A stretch of 64,000 nucleotides of DNA, from the NCBI GenBank assembly GCA_913046365.1, contig CAJWRM010000008.1:17590-81589 (forward strand). The letters run 5' to 3'. Each line of letters opens with the position of its first letter. Position 1 is the stretch's first letter. The DNA is from an uncultured Flavobacteriales bacterium. Lineage in GTDB: Bacteria; Bacteroidota; Bacteroidia; Flavobacteriales_D; Crocinitomicaceae. The position numbers were made by a program, and so were the translations under genes. Positions 9,256 through 18,116 of this stretch are shown here, one piece after another. The notes below the pieces were generated by a model that had not been told where the DNA came from, made no database searches, and was given only the letters and a program-made list of their open reading frames with translations.

Positions 9256-10487
9256 AAGTTGAACTGATCTCAATCGGTGATGAATTGCTCATCGGACAAA
9301 CGGTTAACACAAATGCATCTTGGTTGGGCGAGACCCTTTCAAAGGCCGGTGCGGAAATCATCAAAACCATAGCCATCAGCGATAAAAAAAATGAGATTAT
9401 TGCAAGTCTAAACGCAATTTATGACAATACAGACTGCATAATTATTACAGGTGGACTTGGGCCAACAAAAGATGATATCACAAAATATACTTTAGCTGAA
9501 TACTTTGGAAGCAAGCTAAAACAAGACAAACATACTCTAGATAAAATTGAATCCTTTTTCAGTCAGCTTAATAGACCAATGCTCGACTCGAATTACAAAC
9601 AAGCTGAGCTACCAATAGATTGTAAAATATTAGAAAATGACTACGGTACTGCAGCTGGAATGTGGTTTGAAAAAAACAATAAAATATATATCAGCTTACC
9701 GGGTGTTCCTTATGAGATGCAAGGTATTATGACAGAGCAGGCTATTCCGAAACTAAAAAAACGTTTCAAGCTCATGTCTATGTACTACAAAACAGCCCTC
9801 ACCCAAGGTATAGGTGAATCATTTTTAGCAGAAAAAATACAAGATTGGGAAAACCGTATTTATAAAAATGGGTTATCTCTGGCATACCTCCCATCTGCAG
9901 GGATTGTAAAACTGAGGATTTCTTCCGCAAAAGGAAGTAACGATATTGCAATAATTGACGATCTTTTTTTGGAGCTAGAAAATTTAATTCCCAATCATTT
10001 CTTTGGATATGACCATGACACTTTACCCCAAATTATTGGTCAACAGCTAATTGATAAAAAGCTCACTATTGGAACGGTTGAGAGCTGCACAGCAGGAATG
10101 CTAGCGAGTCAAATTAGCAGTATTCCGGGAGCATCAGCCTATTATGAAGGAGCACTACTTACCTATTCATATAAAATCAAAACAAGTCTTGCTAATGTCC
10201 CCGCTGACTTGATTCAAAAAGAAGGTGCTGTCAGTGAACCTGTAGCCATTCAAATGGCAGAAAATGGACGAGATATATTGGGCGCGGATATTTGTATTTC
10301 AACCACAGGAATAGCTGGTCCAGGTGGAGGGACAGAAACAAAACCTGTTGGCATGGTTTGGATTGCGATTGCTACTAAAGATGGTACAACAACGAAAAAA
10401 ATGCAATTTTCTAAGCACCGAGAACGAAACATCAAAATGACCGTATTGAGCGCATTAAATTTGCTGAGACTAGAACTAAGGAAATAA
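9252..10487 (+). CDS. cinA: CinA-like protein (MoCF domain plus nicotinamide-nucleotide amidase)
   Basis: 411 residues in two domains. The N-terminal MoCF-like domain (residues 1-170) starts with ELISIGDELLIGQTVNTNA and contains ITGGLGPTKDDITK. The C-terminal CinA/PncC domain (about 250-411) has TVESCTAGMLASQ with the nucleophile serine and GIAGPGGGTETKPVGMVW. The family hydrolyses NMN and ADP-ribose in pyridine nucleotide salvage; the old competence/damage name refers to expression, not activity. The ATG overlaps the rlmD stop (ATGA). It is the last gene of the lpx operon and converges with the TonB receptor, with two bases between the two stop codons. Confidence 0.93.
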   Translation: MKVELISIGDELLIGQTVNTNASWLGETLSKAGAEIIKTIAISDKKNEIIASLNAIYDNTDCIIITGGLGPTKDDITKYTLAEYFGSKLKQDKHTLDKIESFFSQLNRPMLDSNYKQAELPIDCKILENDYGTAAGMWFEKNNKIYISLPGVPYEMQGIMTEQAIPKLKKRFKLMSMYYKTALTQGIGESFLAEKIQDWENRIYKNGLSLAYLPSAGIVKLRISSAKGSNDIAIIDDLFLELENLIPNHFFGYDHDTLPQIIGQQLIDKKLTIGTVESCTAGMLASQISSIPGASAYYEGALLTYSYKIKTSLANVPADLIQKEGAVSEPVAIQMAENGRDILGADICISTTGIAGPGGGTETKPVGMVWIAIATKDGTTTKKMQFSKHRERNIKMTVLSALNLLRLELRK

Positions 10488-10497
10488 ATCTATTTCC
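10480..10497. terminator. Possible two-way hairpin between cinA and the TonB receptor gene
   Basis: A perfect 7-bp inverted repeat GGAAATA / TATTTCC with loop AATC contains the end of both convergent genes (stops at 10485-10487 on plus and 10490-10492 on minus). Plus-strand transcripts run into CTTTTCC, a poor U tract, and the stem is AT-rich, so this is only a weak terminator candidate. Confidence 0.3.
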
Positions 10498-12916
10498 CTT
10501 TTCCTTCTAATTTATAGGTGTATTGAACAGTGATTGTTCTTGGTGGCTCTATCTTAAGAGGACGCAAAGAATAGGTCCTATTTAGAATATTTGTACCGAT
10601 CAGCGCAAGTTTGTGCGCATCCGTGAAATTGAAAGATATACGCGCATCAAAGATCCAGTTGCCAAAACGATGAGCTTCAAAGAAGTCAATGTATTGAAGA
10701 TCTTGAAGTACCTCAACATCCGTTGTAAACTCCTCAAAATCCTTGATAATAGCATCCATATTTACAATCTTGGAGAAATACTTTGCACTGGCTCCTATAG
10801 AAAATTTACCCTTCCAAGAATATTCCATATCCATCTTTGCATTGTGCAAAAATCTATATTTTAATATGCCCTGTGAGGGGTCCATCGAAGTCGAATTATA
10901 GCTAAAAACTCTATTGAGAGAATCCGTTGCATAAACATAATCAGGCGTTAGGGTTTTAGGCACAATGTAATTATAGCCCAATAAGAATGTCATCTTTCCA
11001 TGCTTTTTAATTTCAGCAAATCCAGTAAAAGAGAGATCCAATCCCAAAACCCTTGAATCACCTGTATTCAAGAACATGAATCCTGCACTGGATCCCATGG
11101 CCTGAACATCCGTTAGCTCATTCCAAATACCAAACATATATTCGATCGTATTTTGGTACTCTTGCCAAAAACCCGCTAAGTCAAGATAACCATATACCCC
11201 ACCAAGCTTAATTCCCTGCTTGAGCCCAATTTCAGCGTTCCAACTGCTTTCCGGAAGTAAACCAGGATTTGGAAAAACCCCAAAATTACCTACACCAGTT
11301 CTAATAAATCTCTCCGTAATTGTCGGAAAACGATATCCCTGACCATATGAAGCGCGCAGATAGGTTTCCTGATATATCTTAAGACTAGATCCCGCTCTAA
11401 AAATTGGTTTTAATGCCGTAATCGAATCATTTAATTGAAAATACTCTAAACGACCCCCAACAGATAGATTGAGTATATTTTTAAGCTTTGTCTCCATTTG
11501 AGAATAAGCAGAAACATTCAGCATTTTGTTGTTCGGGGTTCCAGAACCAGTATAAATATTTGCATAAGAATTGGTAAAAGTAGAGGTCAGACCTCCCACA
11601 AATTCCAAGTTTTTAAACTCCTTATACTTCTTTTTAAACATGTAATCACCGTAATAGGTCGTTGCATTATTGGATTGATTAGCACTCATTTCATTATCTA
11701 CTCTCAATATTCTTCCTCTTAAATAATGTTTTCCGTTGCTTTGCGTAAAGAAATTTACAAATGGATCCAAATTAAAAATGAATTGGTCTTGCAAGAATAT
11801 TGCACCAGGATACGCTCTAAAAAGGCCTGAGGAGTCATTTAACCAAGCCAAAGGCATTGTTGTATGCATGACCATGAAGTTACCATTAAGACCATAATTT
11901 AGGCCTTTAAACTTCTTGGACCTGTAGCGCAAATTAAAATTAAAGCGTGCACGCTTGGAAATTAAATCATCCTCTGTAAAATTTGTAATCGTATCAGGAA
12001 ATACCGTTGCTACGATTGAATCTGTGATTGGTGGTCCAATGTAACCGTGGTCATAATTCAAATTACCACCTATCACAACATCTAAATTTCCAAACATTTG
12101 AGAATGCAGAAAATTAGCTCCCAAAATAATAGGGGCTTTCTTTCCCCAATTTGCATTCGGCTGATTCGGGGCTGAATACAACCCATTGTAGATATTAATT
12201 TTCGTTTTAGGTTTTGAAGTTGGGTAGGCAGTTCGAATATTAACAGATCCGGATAAGGCCGAGCTTCCTGACAAAACGGATGCAGCTCCCTTAACAACCT
12301 CTATCTGGCTGATATTCTCCACAGGAATAAATCCCCATTCAGGACGACCGGCATCACCAGAAAGCATGGGCATGTCGTCCACGATAACTGCGACTTTTGA
12401 GCCGACACCAAAAGTAAATCCACTACCACCCCTAATTTGCGGTTCTCCATCCAATATATTTAGGCCCGGAGTCTGGTCAAGAGCAGTTTCAATACTCCTC
12501 GTATTCTTATTTTCGATAAGCTCAGGCTTCAACACGATCATTGTGACGGTCTGCTCCTCTATTGGCTTGTCAAACTTTCCAACTTTAACATCAACCTGCT
12601 TAAATTCTTTGATGTATGAAAATAAAGTAAAGTCAATTACTTTTTGCTCATTTGGACCTAAAACGAATGAAATTGTATCTGATTTCATGCCTGTATAACG
12701 GCAAATTAGCTTGCATTTTCCAATAGGCACCTCTAAAAAAAAAGTACCATTTTCATCCGCTATAGTTCCCTTTGAGACATCGGAACGGTAGATGACAGAA
12801 GCTCCCAACAAGGGATCACCTTGCTCATCTTTCACTGTACCTTTTACCGTAGCAGAAGACTGCGCTAAAAAAACACAAGAAAGACTCAAAAAAAGCGTAA
12901 AAACCGTGTACCTCAT
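10490..12916 (-). CDS. TonB-dependent outer membrane receptor with carboxypeptidase-like N-terminal domain
   Basis: About 808 residues. A signal peptide (MRYTVFTLFLSLSCVFLAQ) is followed by a carboxypeptidase-D-like regulatory domain (about residues 22-105, VKGTVKDEQGDPLLGASVIY), a plug domain (LDQTPGLNILDGEPQIRGG, VEVVKGAASVLSGSSAL, near 130-235) and a 22-strand-type barrel ending LRPLKIEPPRTITVQYTYKL. Such receptors import bound metals, siderophores, heme, vitamins or glycans using TonB energy. No SusD partner is present; the gene directly upstream encodes a PCMD-domain exported protein, so the two may act together. I chose ATG 12916, eight bases past the upstream stop; a TTG at 12928 would overlap it. 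The ligand is unknown. Confidence 0.9.
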   Translation of the reverse strand: MRYTVFTLFLSLSCVFLAQSSATVKGTVKDEQGDPLLGASVIYRSDVSKGTIADENGTFFLEVPIGKCKLICRYTGMKSDTISFVLGPNEQKVIDFTLFSYIKEFKQVDVKVGKFDKPIEEQTVTMIVLKPELIENKNTRSIETALDQTPGLNILDGEPQIRGGSGFTFGVGSKVAVIVDDMPMLSGDAGRPEWGFIPVENISQIEVVKGAASVLSGSSALSGSVNIRTAYPTSKPKTKINIYNGLYSAPNQPNANWGKKAPIILGANFLHSQMFGNLDVVIGGNLNYDHGYIGPPITDSIVATVFPDTITNFTEDDLISKRARFNFNLRYRSKKFKGLNYGLNGNFMVMHTTMPLAWLNDSSGLFRAYPGAIFLQDQFIFNLDPFVNFFTQSNGKHYLRGRILRVDNEMSANQSNNATTYYGDYMFKKKYKEFKNLEFVGGLTSTFTNSYANIYTGSGTPNNKMLNVSAYSQMETKLKNILNLSVGGRLEYFQLNDSITALKPIFRAGSSLKIYQETYLRASYGQGYRFPTITERFIRTGVGNFGVFPNPGLLPESSWNAEIGLKQGIKLGGVYGYLDLAGFWQEYQNTIEYMFGIWNELTDVQAMGSSAGFMFLNTGDSRVLGLDLSFTGFAEIKKHGKMTFLLGYNYIVPKTLTPDYVYATDSLNRVFSYNSTSMDPSQGILKYRFLHNAKMDMEYSWKGKFSIGASAKYFSKIVNMDAIIKDFEEFTTDVEVLQDLQYIDFFEAHRFGNWIFDARISFNFTDAHKLALIGTNILNRTYSLRPLKIEPPRTITVQYTYKLEGKGK

Positions 12917-12924
12917 CAAATAAA

Positions 12925-13851
12925 TCAATGCGCTACCACCTTGAAGCTATCTTTATTATTTGTAATCAAATACATCCCTTGATTTAAATTCCTACCCGAA
13001 AGTTGAGCACTAGTACCACTACAAAGAAGTGTCCCTGACATGGAAAACACTTTAAAGAAGGTATCAGATTGAAAATCATTTGAAAACAACAGTCCTGATT
13101 CATTATATGCTACCCAATGCCTATTGTATTGAGCAGAAAGTCCAGAGGTATTGTAAATTAACTCGACGTCATCAATAAAAATTTCGTCGCCATCACTACC
13201 TCCACCGGGAATCATGTTGGTGGTAAAGGTTACTAAGATATATTCTGGTGTGGTTGAGGGTCCAACATAGTCAAACGGTACAGATTTTCGTACCCAAGAA
13301 CCATCAGTTGATTCAAAATTTAAGGCAGCGTCTGCAACAACATGAGGTTCAGACTCGCTAGTCATAGGGTCTACATAATCATAATCATCATGTATAATTG
13401 CCTTAATGCGGGCAAGATCAGAACTGCTACTATTGTTATATTTCACCCAAAAGGCTATGGAGTCTGGGCTTGAATTCAATTGCTGAGAAAAATCAGAATT
13501 TCCAGTATCCGTATAATTATAATTACTTGTACTGTTTGGTGTACTACTACCCATATTGATTCTTCCCAAAGTCAGATTTCCATTAGCTATAATACCTATG
13601 GTACTTTTTGAAAATACGCGCGCACTATACATACCAGACGCTCCAGAACGTATATCGGAAGACTGCTCCACTTGTTTAGAAGCAAATAGAGATAAACCTC
13701 CAGATGCAGTCATGAAGCTATTCCAATTGGAAGGCTCCTCGTCATTACTACCGAGATTATCCCAATTCTCCATTGAGCCATTATCAATCTGCTGACCAAA
13801 AGCCGCAAGACTAAAAAGAATTGTAAAAAAAGAAGCGTATATTTTTTTCAT
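12925..13851 (-). CDS. Exported PCMD-domain protein with probable T9SS type A sorting tail
   Basis: 308 residues. Signal peptide MKKIYASFFTILFSLAAFGQ, then a domain of the PCMD (putative carbohydrate metabolism) type: NGSMENWDNLG, GIIANGNLTLGRINMGS, NYNYTDTGNSDFSQQL, DSIAFWVKYN and DEIFIDDVELIYN all look like that family, a jelly-roll-like fold of uncertain ligand. The last 70 residues (FFKVFSMSGTLLCSG ... LNQGMYLITNNKDSFKVVAH) look like a T9SS type A C-terminal domain, implying secretion and surface attachment. It is first in a two-gene unit with the TonB receptor (stop and the next start lie within a few bases), suggesting a surface binding partner. Confidence 0.75.
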   Translation of the reverse strand: MKKIYASFFTILFSLAAFGQQIDNGSMENWDNLGSNDEEPSNWNSFMTASGGLSLFASKQVEQSSDIRSGASGMYSARVFSKSTIGIIANGNLTLGRINMGSSTPNSTSNYNYTDTGNSDFSQQLNSSPDSIAFWVKYNNSSSSDLARIKAIIHDDYDYVDPMTSESEPHVVADAALNFESTDGSWVRKSVPFDYVGPSTTPEYILVTFTTNMIPGGGSDGDEIFIDDVELIYNTSGLSAQYNRHWVAYNESGLLFSNDFQSDTFFKVFSMSGTLLCSGTSAQLSGRNLNQGMYLITNNKDSFKVVAH

Positions 13852-13871
13852 ATGTCATATTTAGGTTCTAC

Positions 13872-13879
13872 CAAATATA
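13872..13879 (-). promoter_or_regulatory. Candidate -7 box for the PCMD/TonB receptor unit
   Basis: On the minus strand this reads TATATTTG, an exact TAnnTTTG box, 20 bases before the ATG at 13851. No convincing -33 element is seen. Confidence 0.45.
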
Positions 13880-13998
13880 ACGAAATAGTTGAATGGAATG
13901 ACATTTGTAAAAGCTACGGTATGAATGACATTTAATGATGTCAAGGTTAAGCGTATTATCCAAAATCTATTGCGTAACTTTAACTTAAATTATTCATC

Positions 13999-14601
13999 AT
14001 GGCCCAGGAATTACCAATTATGGAAAGCTTCTTGACGATTCAAGGCGAAGGTTACCACTCAGGTAAGCCGGCCTTCTTCATCAGAACTGGTGGTTGTGAT
14101 GTTGGTTGTTCTTGGTGTGATGTAAAAGAAAGCTGGGACGCTGAAAATCATCCACTACAAAATATCACATCCCTTCAAAAGCTAAGTCTTGAAAATGAAA
14201 GTGAATGGGTTGTGCTCACGGGAGGTGAACCCGCCATGTACAAATTGACGCCTTTAGTTCGTAAACTTAAGGATATCAATCGTTCAGTCGCCATTGAGAC
14301 ATCAGGTTGCTATGCGCTTGATGCATCGGTAGATTGGTATACATTTTCACCAAAAAAATTCAAAAAACCTTGTGCAGAGGCATACGATAAAGCAGATGAA
14401 CTAAAGATTGTAATTTACCACAAATCTGACTTTAGATGGGCACTGAAGCACGCTGAAAAGGTTTCTCCTAAATGCCTGTTATATATTCAACCGGAATGGT
14501 CAAAGAAAGAAGAATTAATGGCTGAAATTGTTGATTTTGTAAAAAGTAACAAAGGCTGGAGGATTTCGTTACAAACACATAAATTCATGAACATCCCCTA
14601 A
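13999..14601 (+). CDS. queE: 7-carboxy-7-deazaguanine synthase
   Basis: Radical SAM enzyme of queuosine synthesis, converting 6-carboxytetrahydropterin to 7-carboxy-7-deazaguanine. 200 residues, typical of the short form. The cluster motif is CxxxCxxC at Cys33, Cys37 and Cys40 (GGCDVGCSWC), with the N-terminal FLTIQGEGYHSGKPAFFIR and the GGEPAMY SAM-binding segment near residue 75 as in the family. It is followed nine bases later by the PorE-like gene, but no other que genes are in the window. Confidence 0.94.
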   Translation: MAQELPIMESFLTIQGEGYHSGKPAFFIRTGGCDVGCSWCDVKESWDAENHPLQNITSLQKLSLENESEWVVLTGGEPAMYKLTPLVRKLKDINRSVAIETSGCYALDASVDWYTFSPKKFKKPCAEAYDKADELKIVIYHKSDFRWALKHAEKVSPKCLLYIQPEWSKKEELMAEIVDFVKSNKGWRISLQTHKFMNIP

Positions 14602-14610
14602 TTTCAACAA

Positions 14611-16647
14611 ATGAGAATTTACATCCTCCTAATATTGATTTCGGGTAGTTTATTAAATGCTTGTGCACAGGTTCAGATGAACTATTCTACAAAAAGTAAA
14701 AAAGCCATTAAACTTTTTGAAAAAGCACGGAATGCTCCAAGTCAATTCGCAGATGAAAATACAGGCCAGCCTAATTATTCAGAAGGAATCAAACTCTTAA
14801 AACAGGCGGTGGGAAAAGCACCAGATTTTTGGGAAGCACAACTCTTGATGGGTGAATTCTATGAATACAATAATGACTATCCCTCGGCTATAAGACACTA
14901 TGAAATAGCACTTGCTTTGAATCCCATGCACAGCAGCTCAGGTGCCACATTTTGCTATCTCGCAAATTTACACCTAGCAATAGGCAACTATGCTGAAAGT
15001 TTGAAATTCTGCAACATCTTCTTGAAAAATCAAAACGCAAGCCAGAGGCTGAGTCCACAGGTATATTTAATGAAAAGAAGTGCTGAATTTGCCATACATG
15101 CGCTTGCCAACCCAAAAGAATTTGACCCTATAAATTTAGGTCCCGGAGTCAATACTGCACGTCCTGAATACTATCCTGCACTAACAGTGGATGGACAAAC
15201 ACTATTGTTTACAAGGTTGTTAGAAAGCAAAAATATTGATTTCAAAGAGCAAGAAGATTTCTTTGTTTCAAATAAAAATACATCAGGAAATTGGAGCACT
15301 TCCATTCCTATGCCCCGAAACATAAATACTTCAAGCAATGAAGGTGCTCCTACGCTTTCTGCAGATGGAAGAAGTTTGGTCTTTGTAGCATGTTCAGACC
15401 AAACTGGTTATTATGGAACAAATAGACAAGGAAGAGGAAGCTGTGATCTCTTTTACGCAAAAAAAATAGGAAGAAAATGGTACGGACCGATTAACCTTCC
15501 TGGTTATGTAAATTCAAGTAATTGGGAATCTCAGCCTTCGTTGTCTGCAGATGGCAAAACGTTATATTTCGTTCGAGGAAGAAAGGGAGACCGAACCAAT
15601 AACAGTGACATCTATGTTTCAGAACTTCAAGAAGATGGTTCATGGGGTGCGGCCAAGGCACTTCCTGATTATATCAATACACCAAATACAGAGGAATCTG
15701 TACACATACATCCAGATGGAAGAACACTTTATTTCGCTTCTAAAGGACACCCAGGAATGGGCGGTAGCGACCTATACGTTACCCGTAAAGGTATAAATGG
15801 AAAATGGTCTGTACCTGAAAACCTAGGTTATCCGATCAATACAAAATATGACGAGAACTCATTGATGGTGTCAGCAGAGGGAGATATTGCCTATTTCGCA
15901 TCTGACAGAAAAGGAGGATTCGGCGACCTCGATATTTACTCATTTGTGCTTCCAAAGGAATCAAGAGCAATACGCACAGTATATTTTGATGGGTTTGTTT
16001 TCGATAAAGAAAGTAAAGAGCCACTCCAGGGTAAATTTGAGCTATTTGATGTTTCAAATGGACATGAGATCATTGTATCTGAGGCAGATGAGGCAACAGG
16101 TACTTTTATGGTACCTCTTCCTTTAGACCGTAACTACGTTATTTCAGTCAGCCATGAGGGGTATCACCCTTTTTCTTTGAATTTTGATTTATCAAATAAC
16201 CAAAGTACTGACAGCTACCATGTCGATATACCCATGACTAGACCAATGTTGGTTGCAAAAGATACACACGAGTTAACAGATGATCATATATTCAAAAATG
16301 TGTTTTTCGACCTAAATAAATCTATACTGCGCAAAGAATCACGCATTGAGCTAAATCTATTTGCGGAATACTTAAAGAAGAATACTGAGATTAAAATTGA
16401 ACTTGGTGGACATACAGACTCGAGGGGGAATGAGGAATCCAATATAAGCCTATCTAAAGCTCGAGCAGGAGCTGTATTTGAATTCTTAGTAACAAAAGGT
16501 GTTTCTTCACAACGAATGACCTTCGTAGGCTATGGATCATCAAAGCCCATAGTTACAGACGAACAAATCAAAAAAATACCTGAAGCTATTGATAAAGAGG
16601 CAGCTCACCAACAAAATAGAAGAACCGTATGGCGGGAAACGCTTTAA
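14611..16647 (+). CDS. porE: PorE-like protein: TPR, beta-propeller, carboxypeptidase-like domain, OmpA C-terminal domain
   Basis: 678 residues with the domain order known for PorE, an envelope component of the type IX secretion system: N-terminal signal with a possible lipobox (LLNAC, Cys18), TPR-like helices (about 27-150), a five-bladed PD40 propeller (about 183-445; repeated xxPxLSADGxxLYF motifs), a carboxypeptidase-regulatory-like domain (about 456-545) and an OmpA peptidoglycan-binding domain (about 560-678, GGHTDSRGNEESNISLSKARA). Bacteroidota carry several proteins with this order, so assignment as the true PorE is an inference. The signal could also be cleaved by signal peptidase I. 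It overlaps the UbiA gene by 19 bases. Confidence 0.8.
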   Translation: MRIYILLILISGSLLNACAQVQMNYSTKSKKAIKLFEKARNAPSQFADENTGQPNYSEGIKLLKQAVGKAPDFWEAQLLMGEFYEYNNDYPSAIRHYEIALALNPMHSSSGATFCYLANLHLAIGNYAESLKFCNIFLKNQNASQRLSPQVYLMKRSAEFAIHALANPKEFDPINLGPGVNTARPEYYPALTVDGQTLLFTRLLESKNIDFKEQEDFFVSNKNTSGNWSTSIPMPRNINTSSNEGAPTLSADGRSLVFVACSDQTGYYGTNRQGRGSCDLFYAKKIGRKWYGPINLPGYVNSSNWESQPSLSADGKTLYFVRGRKGDRTNNSDIYVSELQEDGSWGAAKALPDYINTPNTEESVHIHPDGRTLYFASKGHPGMGGSDLYVTRKGINGKWSVPENLGYPINTKYDENSLMVSAEGDIAYFASDRKGGFGDLDIYSFVLPKESRAIRTVYFDGFVFDKESKEPLQGKFELFDVSNGHEIIVSEADEATGTFMVPLPLDRNYVISVSHEGYHPFSLNFDLSNNQSTDSYHVDIPMTRPMLVAKDTHELTDDHIFKNVFFDLNKSILRKESRIELNLFAEYLKKNTEIKIELGGHTDSRGNEESNISLSKARAGAVFEFLVTKGVSSQRMTFVGYGSSKPIVTDEQIKKIPEAIDKEAAHQQNRRTVWRETL

Positions 16648-17549
16648 TTTCTATCATTCGCTTATCAAGACCAATAAACTTATTGATCATATCGGCAACA
16701 ATGCTTGGTGTTTTCTTCTATGTAGGTAAATGCAATCCAGTATTAGTAATTGATGCTATGCATTTTTCGCTCTTGGTCACCTCAACCCTATTGATTGCGG
16801 CTTGTGGAAACATCATCAACGATTATTATGATCTCAAAGCAGACCAAATCAATAAACCTAGGAAGGTAATACTCACAAAAAATATCAGCAAAGAATTGGG
16901 CCTGAAAATATACATAGCCCTTAATATTATTGGACTGAGTCTTGGAGTATACCTATCGCTGGTTTATGAAACTTTTTTTTATGCAGGAATACAAACATTA
17001 TGCATTCTATTACTATGGCTTTACAGCTATTACTTGAAAAAGGTGATGCTTGTAGGAAATATACTGATCGCTGCATTAACTGGATTCATCCCTTTATATG
17101 CAACAAGCTTTTATTCATTTGGTCCAATGCTAAAAATTTATGCAAGAGAACATCCCAAAGAATGGTATGAATCATTTTACTTTGAATTTATTATCATTTT
17201 GGCCGGATTCGCTTTTTTACAAAACCTCGTGCGAGAAATATGGAAAGATGCTAGGGATGTTGAGGGTGACCAAACCATAGGTGTGGAATCGATACCGATA
17301 AAATTTGGAATCAAAAATACCCAAAGGATTATTGGATTTATTCTTCTTATAGAAATAACCCTATTCTCTTTTTACATGGATCGTCTCGAATTGCACCTCA
17401 ATACAGGAGGCCTCATTCTATTCAGCACTGCTGTAAGCATCAATATTCTGATTTTATTGCTGATGTACCAAAAAGACATCTTTATCAAGTACTGCGATTT
17501 CCTATTAAAATTGAGTATGACAATTGGATTGAGCACATTATACTTTTAA
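16629..17549 (+). CDS. UbiA-family prenyltransferase
   Basis: 306 residues with about nine membrane segments. Two aspartate-rich motifs bind the prenyl diphosphate through magnesium: NDYYDLKAD at residues 64-72 and DARDVEGD near 207. The family attaches prenyl chains to quinone precursors, heme or glycerol phosphate. Bacteroidota homologues are often labelled geranylgeranylglycerol-phosphate geranylgeranyltransferase, but the acceptor cannot be read from the sequence. The ATG lies 19 bases inside the end of the PorE-like gene; the next in-frame Met is inside the first helix, so this start is preferred. Maf follows after three bases. Confidence 0.88.
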   Translation: MAGNALISIIRLSRPINLLIISATMLGVFFYVGKCNPVLVIDAMHFSLLVTSTLLIAACGNIINDYYDLKADQINKPRKVILTKNISKELGLKIYIALNIIGLSLGVYLSLVYETFFYAGIQTLCILLLWLYSYYLKKVMLVGNILIAALTGFIPLYATSFYSFGPMLKIYAREHPKEWYESFYFEFIIILAGFAFLQNLVREIWKDARDVEGDQTIGVESIPIKFGIKNTQRIIGFILLIEITLFSFYMDRLELHLNTGGLILFSTAVSINILILLLMYQKDIFIKYCDFLLKLSMTIGLSTLYF

Positions 17550-17552
17550 ACT

Positions 17553-18116
17553 ATGGAAATTATATTAGGATCTGCATCACCAAGAAGAAAAGAGCTATTG
17601 AAACAGATGGGATTTGACTTCATTGTTCAAATCTCTGATGTCGAAGAAGTTTATGACCCATCTACACCTGCTTATGAGGTAGCCTCCGTTTTGGCAAAGC
17701 TCAAAGCTGATGCGCTAAAAAGTAATTTACATTCAGAACAGCTTTTAATTTGCTGCGATACAGTCGTTATCATGAACAATGAAGTGTTAGGAAAGCCAGA
17801 AAGCACTATTGAAGCAAAGGAAACCTTGAAAAGATTATCAGGAAAAAAACACGAGGTCATTAGTGCGGTGTGTCTGGTTCATAAAGGCAAGACCATTGAA
17901 TTTAAAGATTCAACGCGTATTGAGTTTAAAATACTCAGTGAGGCTGAAATTGATCATTATATCCTAAACTACAAGCCATTTGACAAGGCTGGTTCATATG
18001 GTATTCAAGAATGGATTGGACACGTTGGTGTCTCAAAAATAGAAGGAAGCTACACGAATGTCATGGGTTTACCAACACAGCTTTTGTATCAAGAAATCGA
18101 GAAGCTAAAGGATTAA
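17553..18116 (+). CDS. maf: Maf-family nucleotide pyrophosphatase
   Basis: 187 residues, normal for Maf. Begins with ILGSASPRRKELLKQMG, the family signature, followed by the conserved CCDTVV segment near residue 68, LGKPES and KAGSYGIQEW. The family hydrolyses non-canonical or modified nucleoside triphosphates (dTTP/UTP or modified pyrimidines) and has been tied to septum control. It closes the queE-porE-ubiA-maf run and its stop codon overlaps the stop of the convergent OmpA-domain gene by four bases. Confidence 0.94.
   Translation: MEIILGSASPRRKELLKQMGFDFIVQISDVEEVYDPSTPAYEVASVLAKLKADALKSNLHSEQLLICCDTVVIMNNEVLGKPESTIEAKETLKRLSGKKHEVISAVCLVHKGKTIEFKDSTRIEFKILSEAEIDHYILNYKPFDKAGSYGIQEWIGHVGVSKIEGSYTNVMGLPTQLLYQEIEKLKD

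Noticed and set aside
12366..12698. 110-codon plus-strand frame opposite the TonB receptor gene.
   Set aside because: It lies within the receptor's plug-domain coding sequence and its protein has no family features; treated as a shadow frame, as were other frames opposite uvrA, secA, gatB and rocD.
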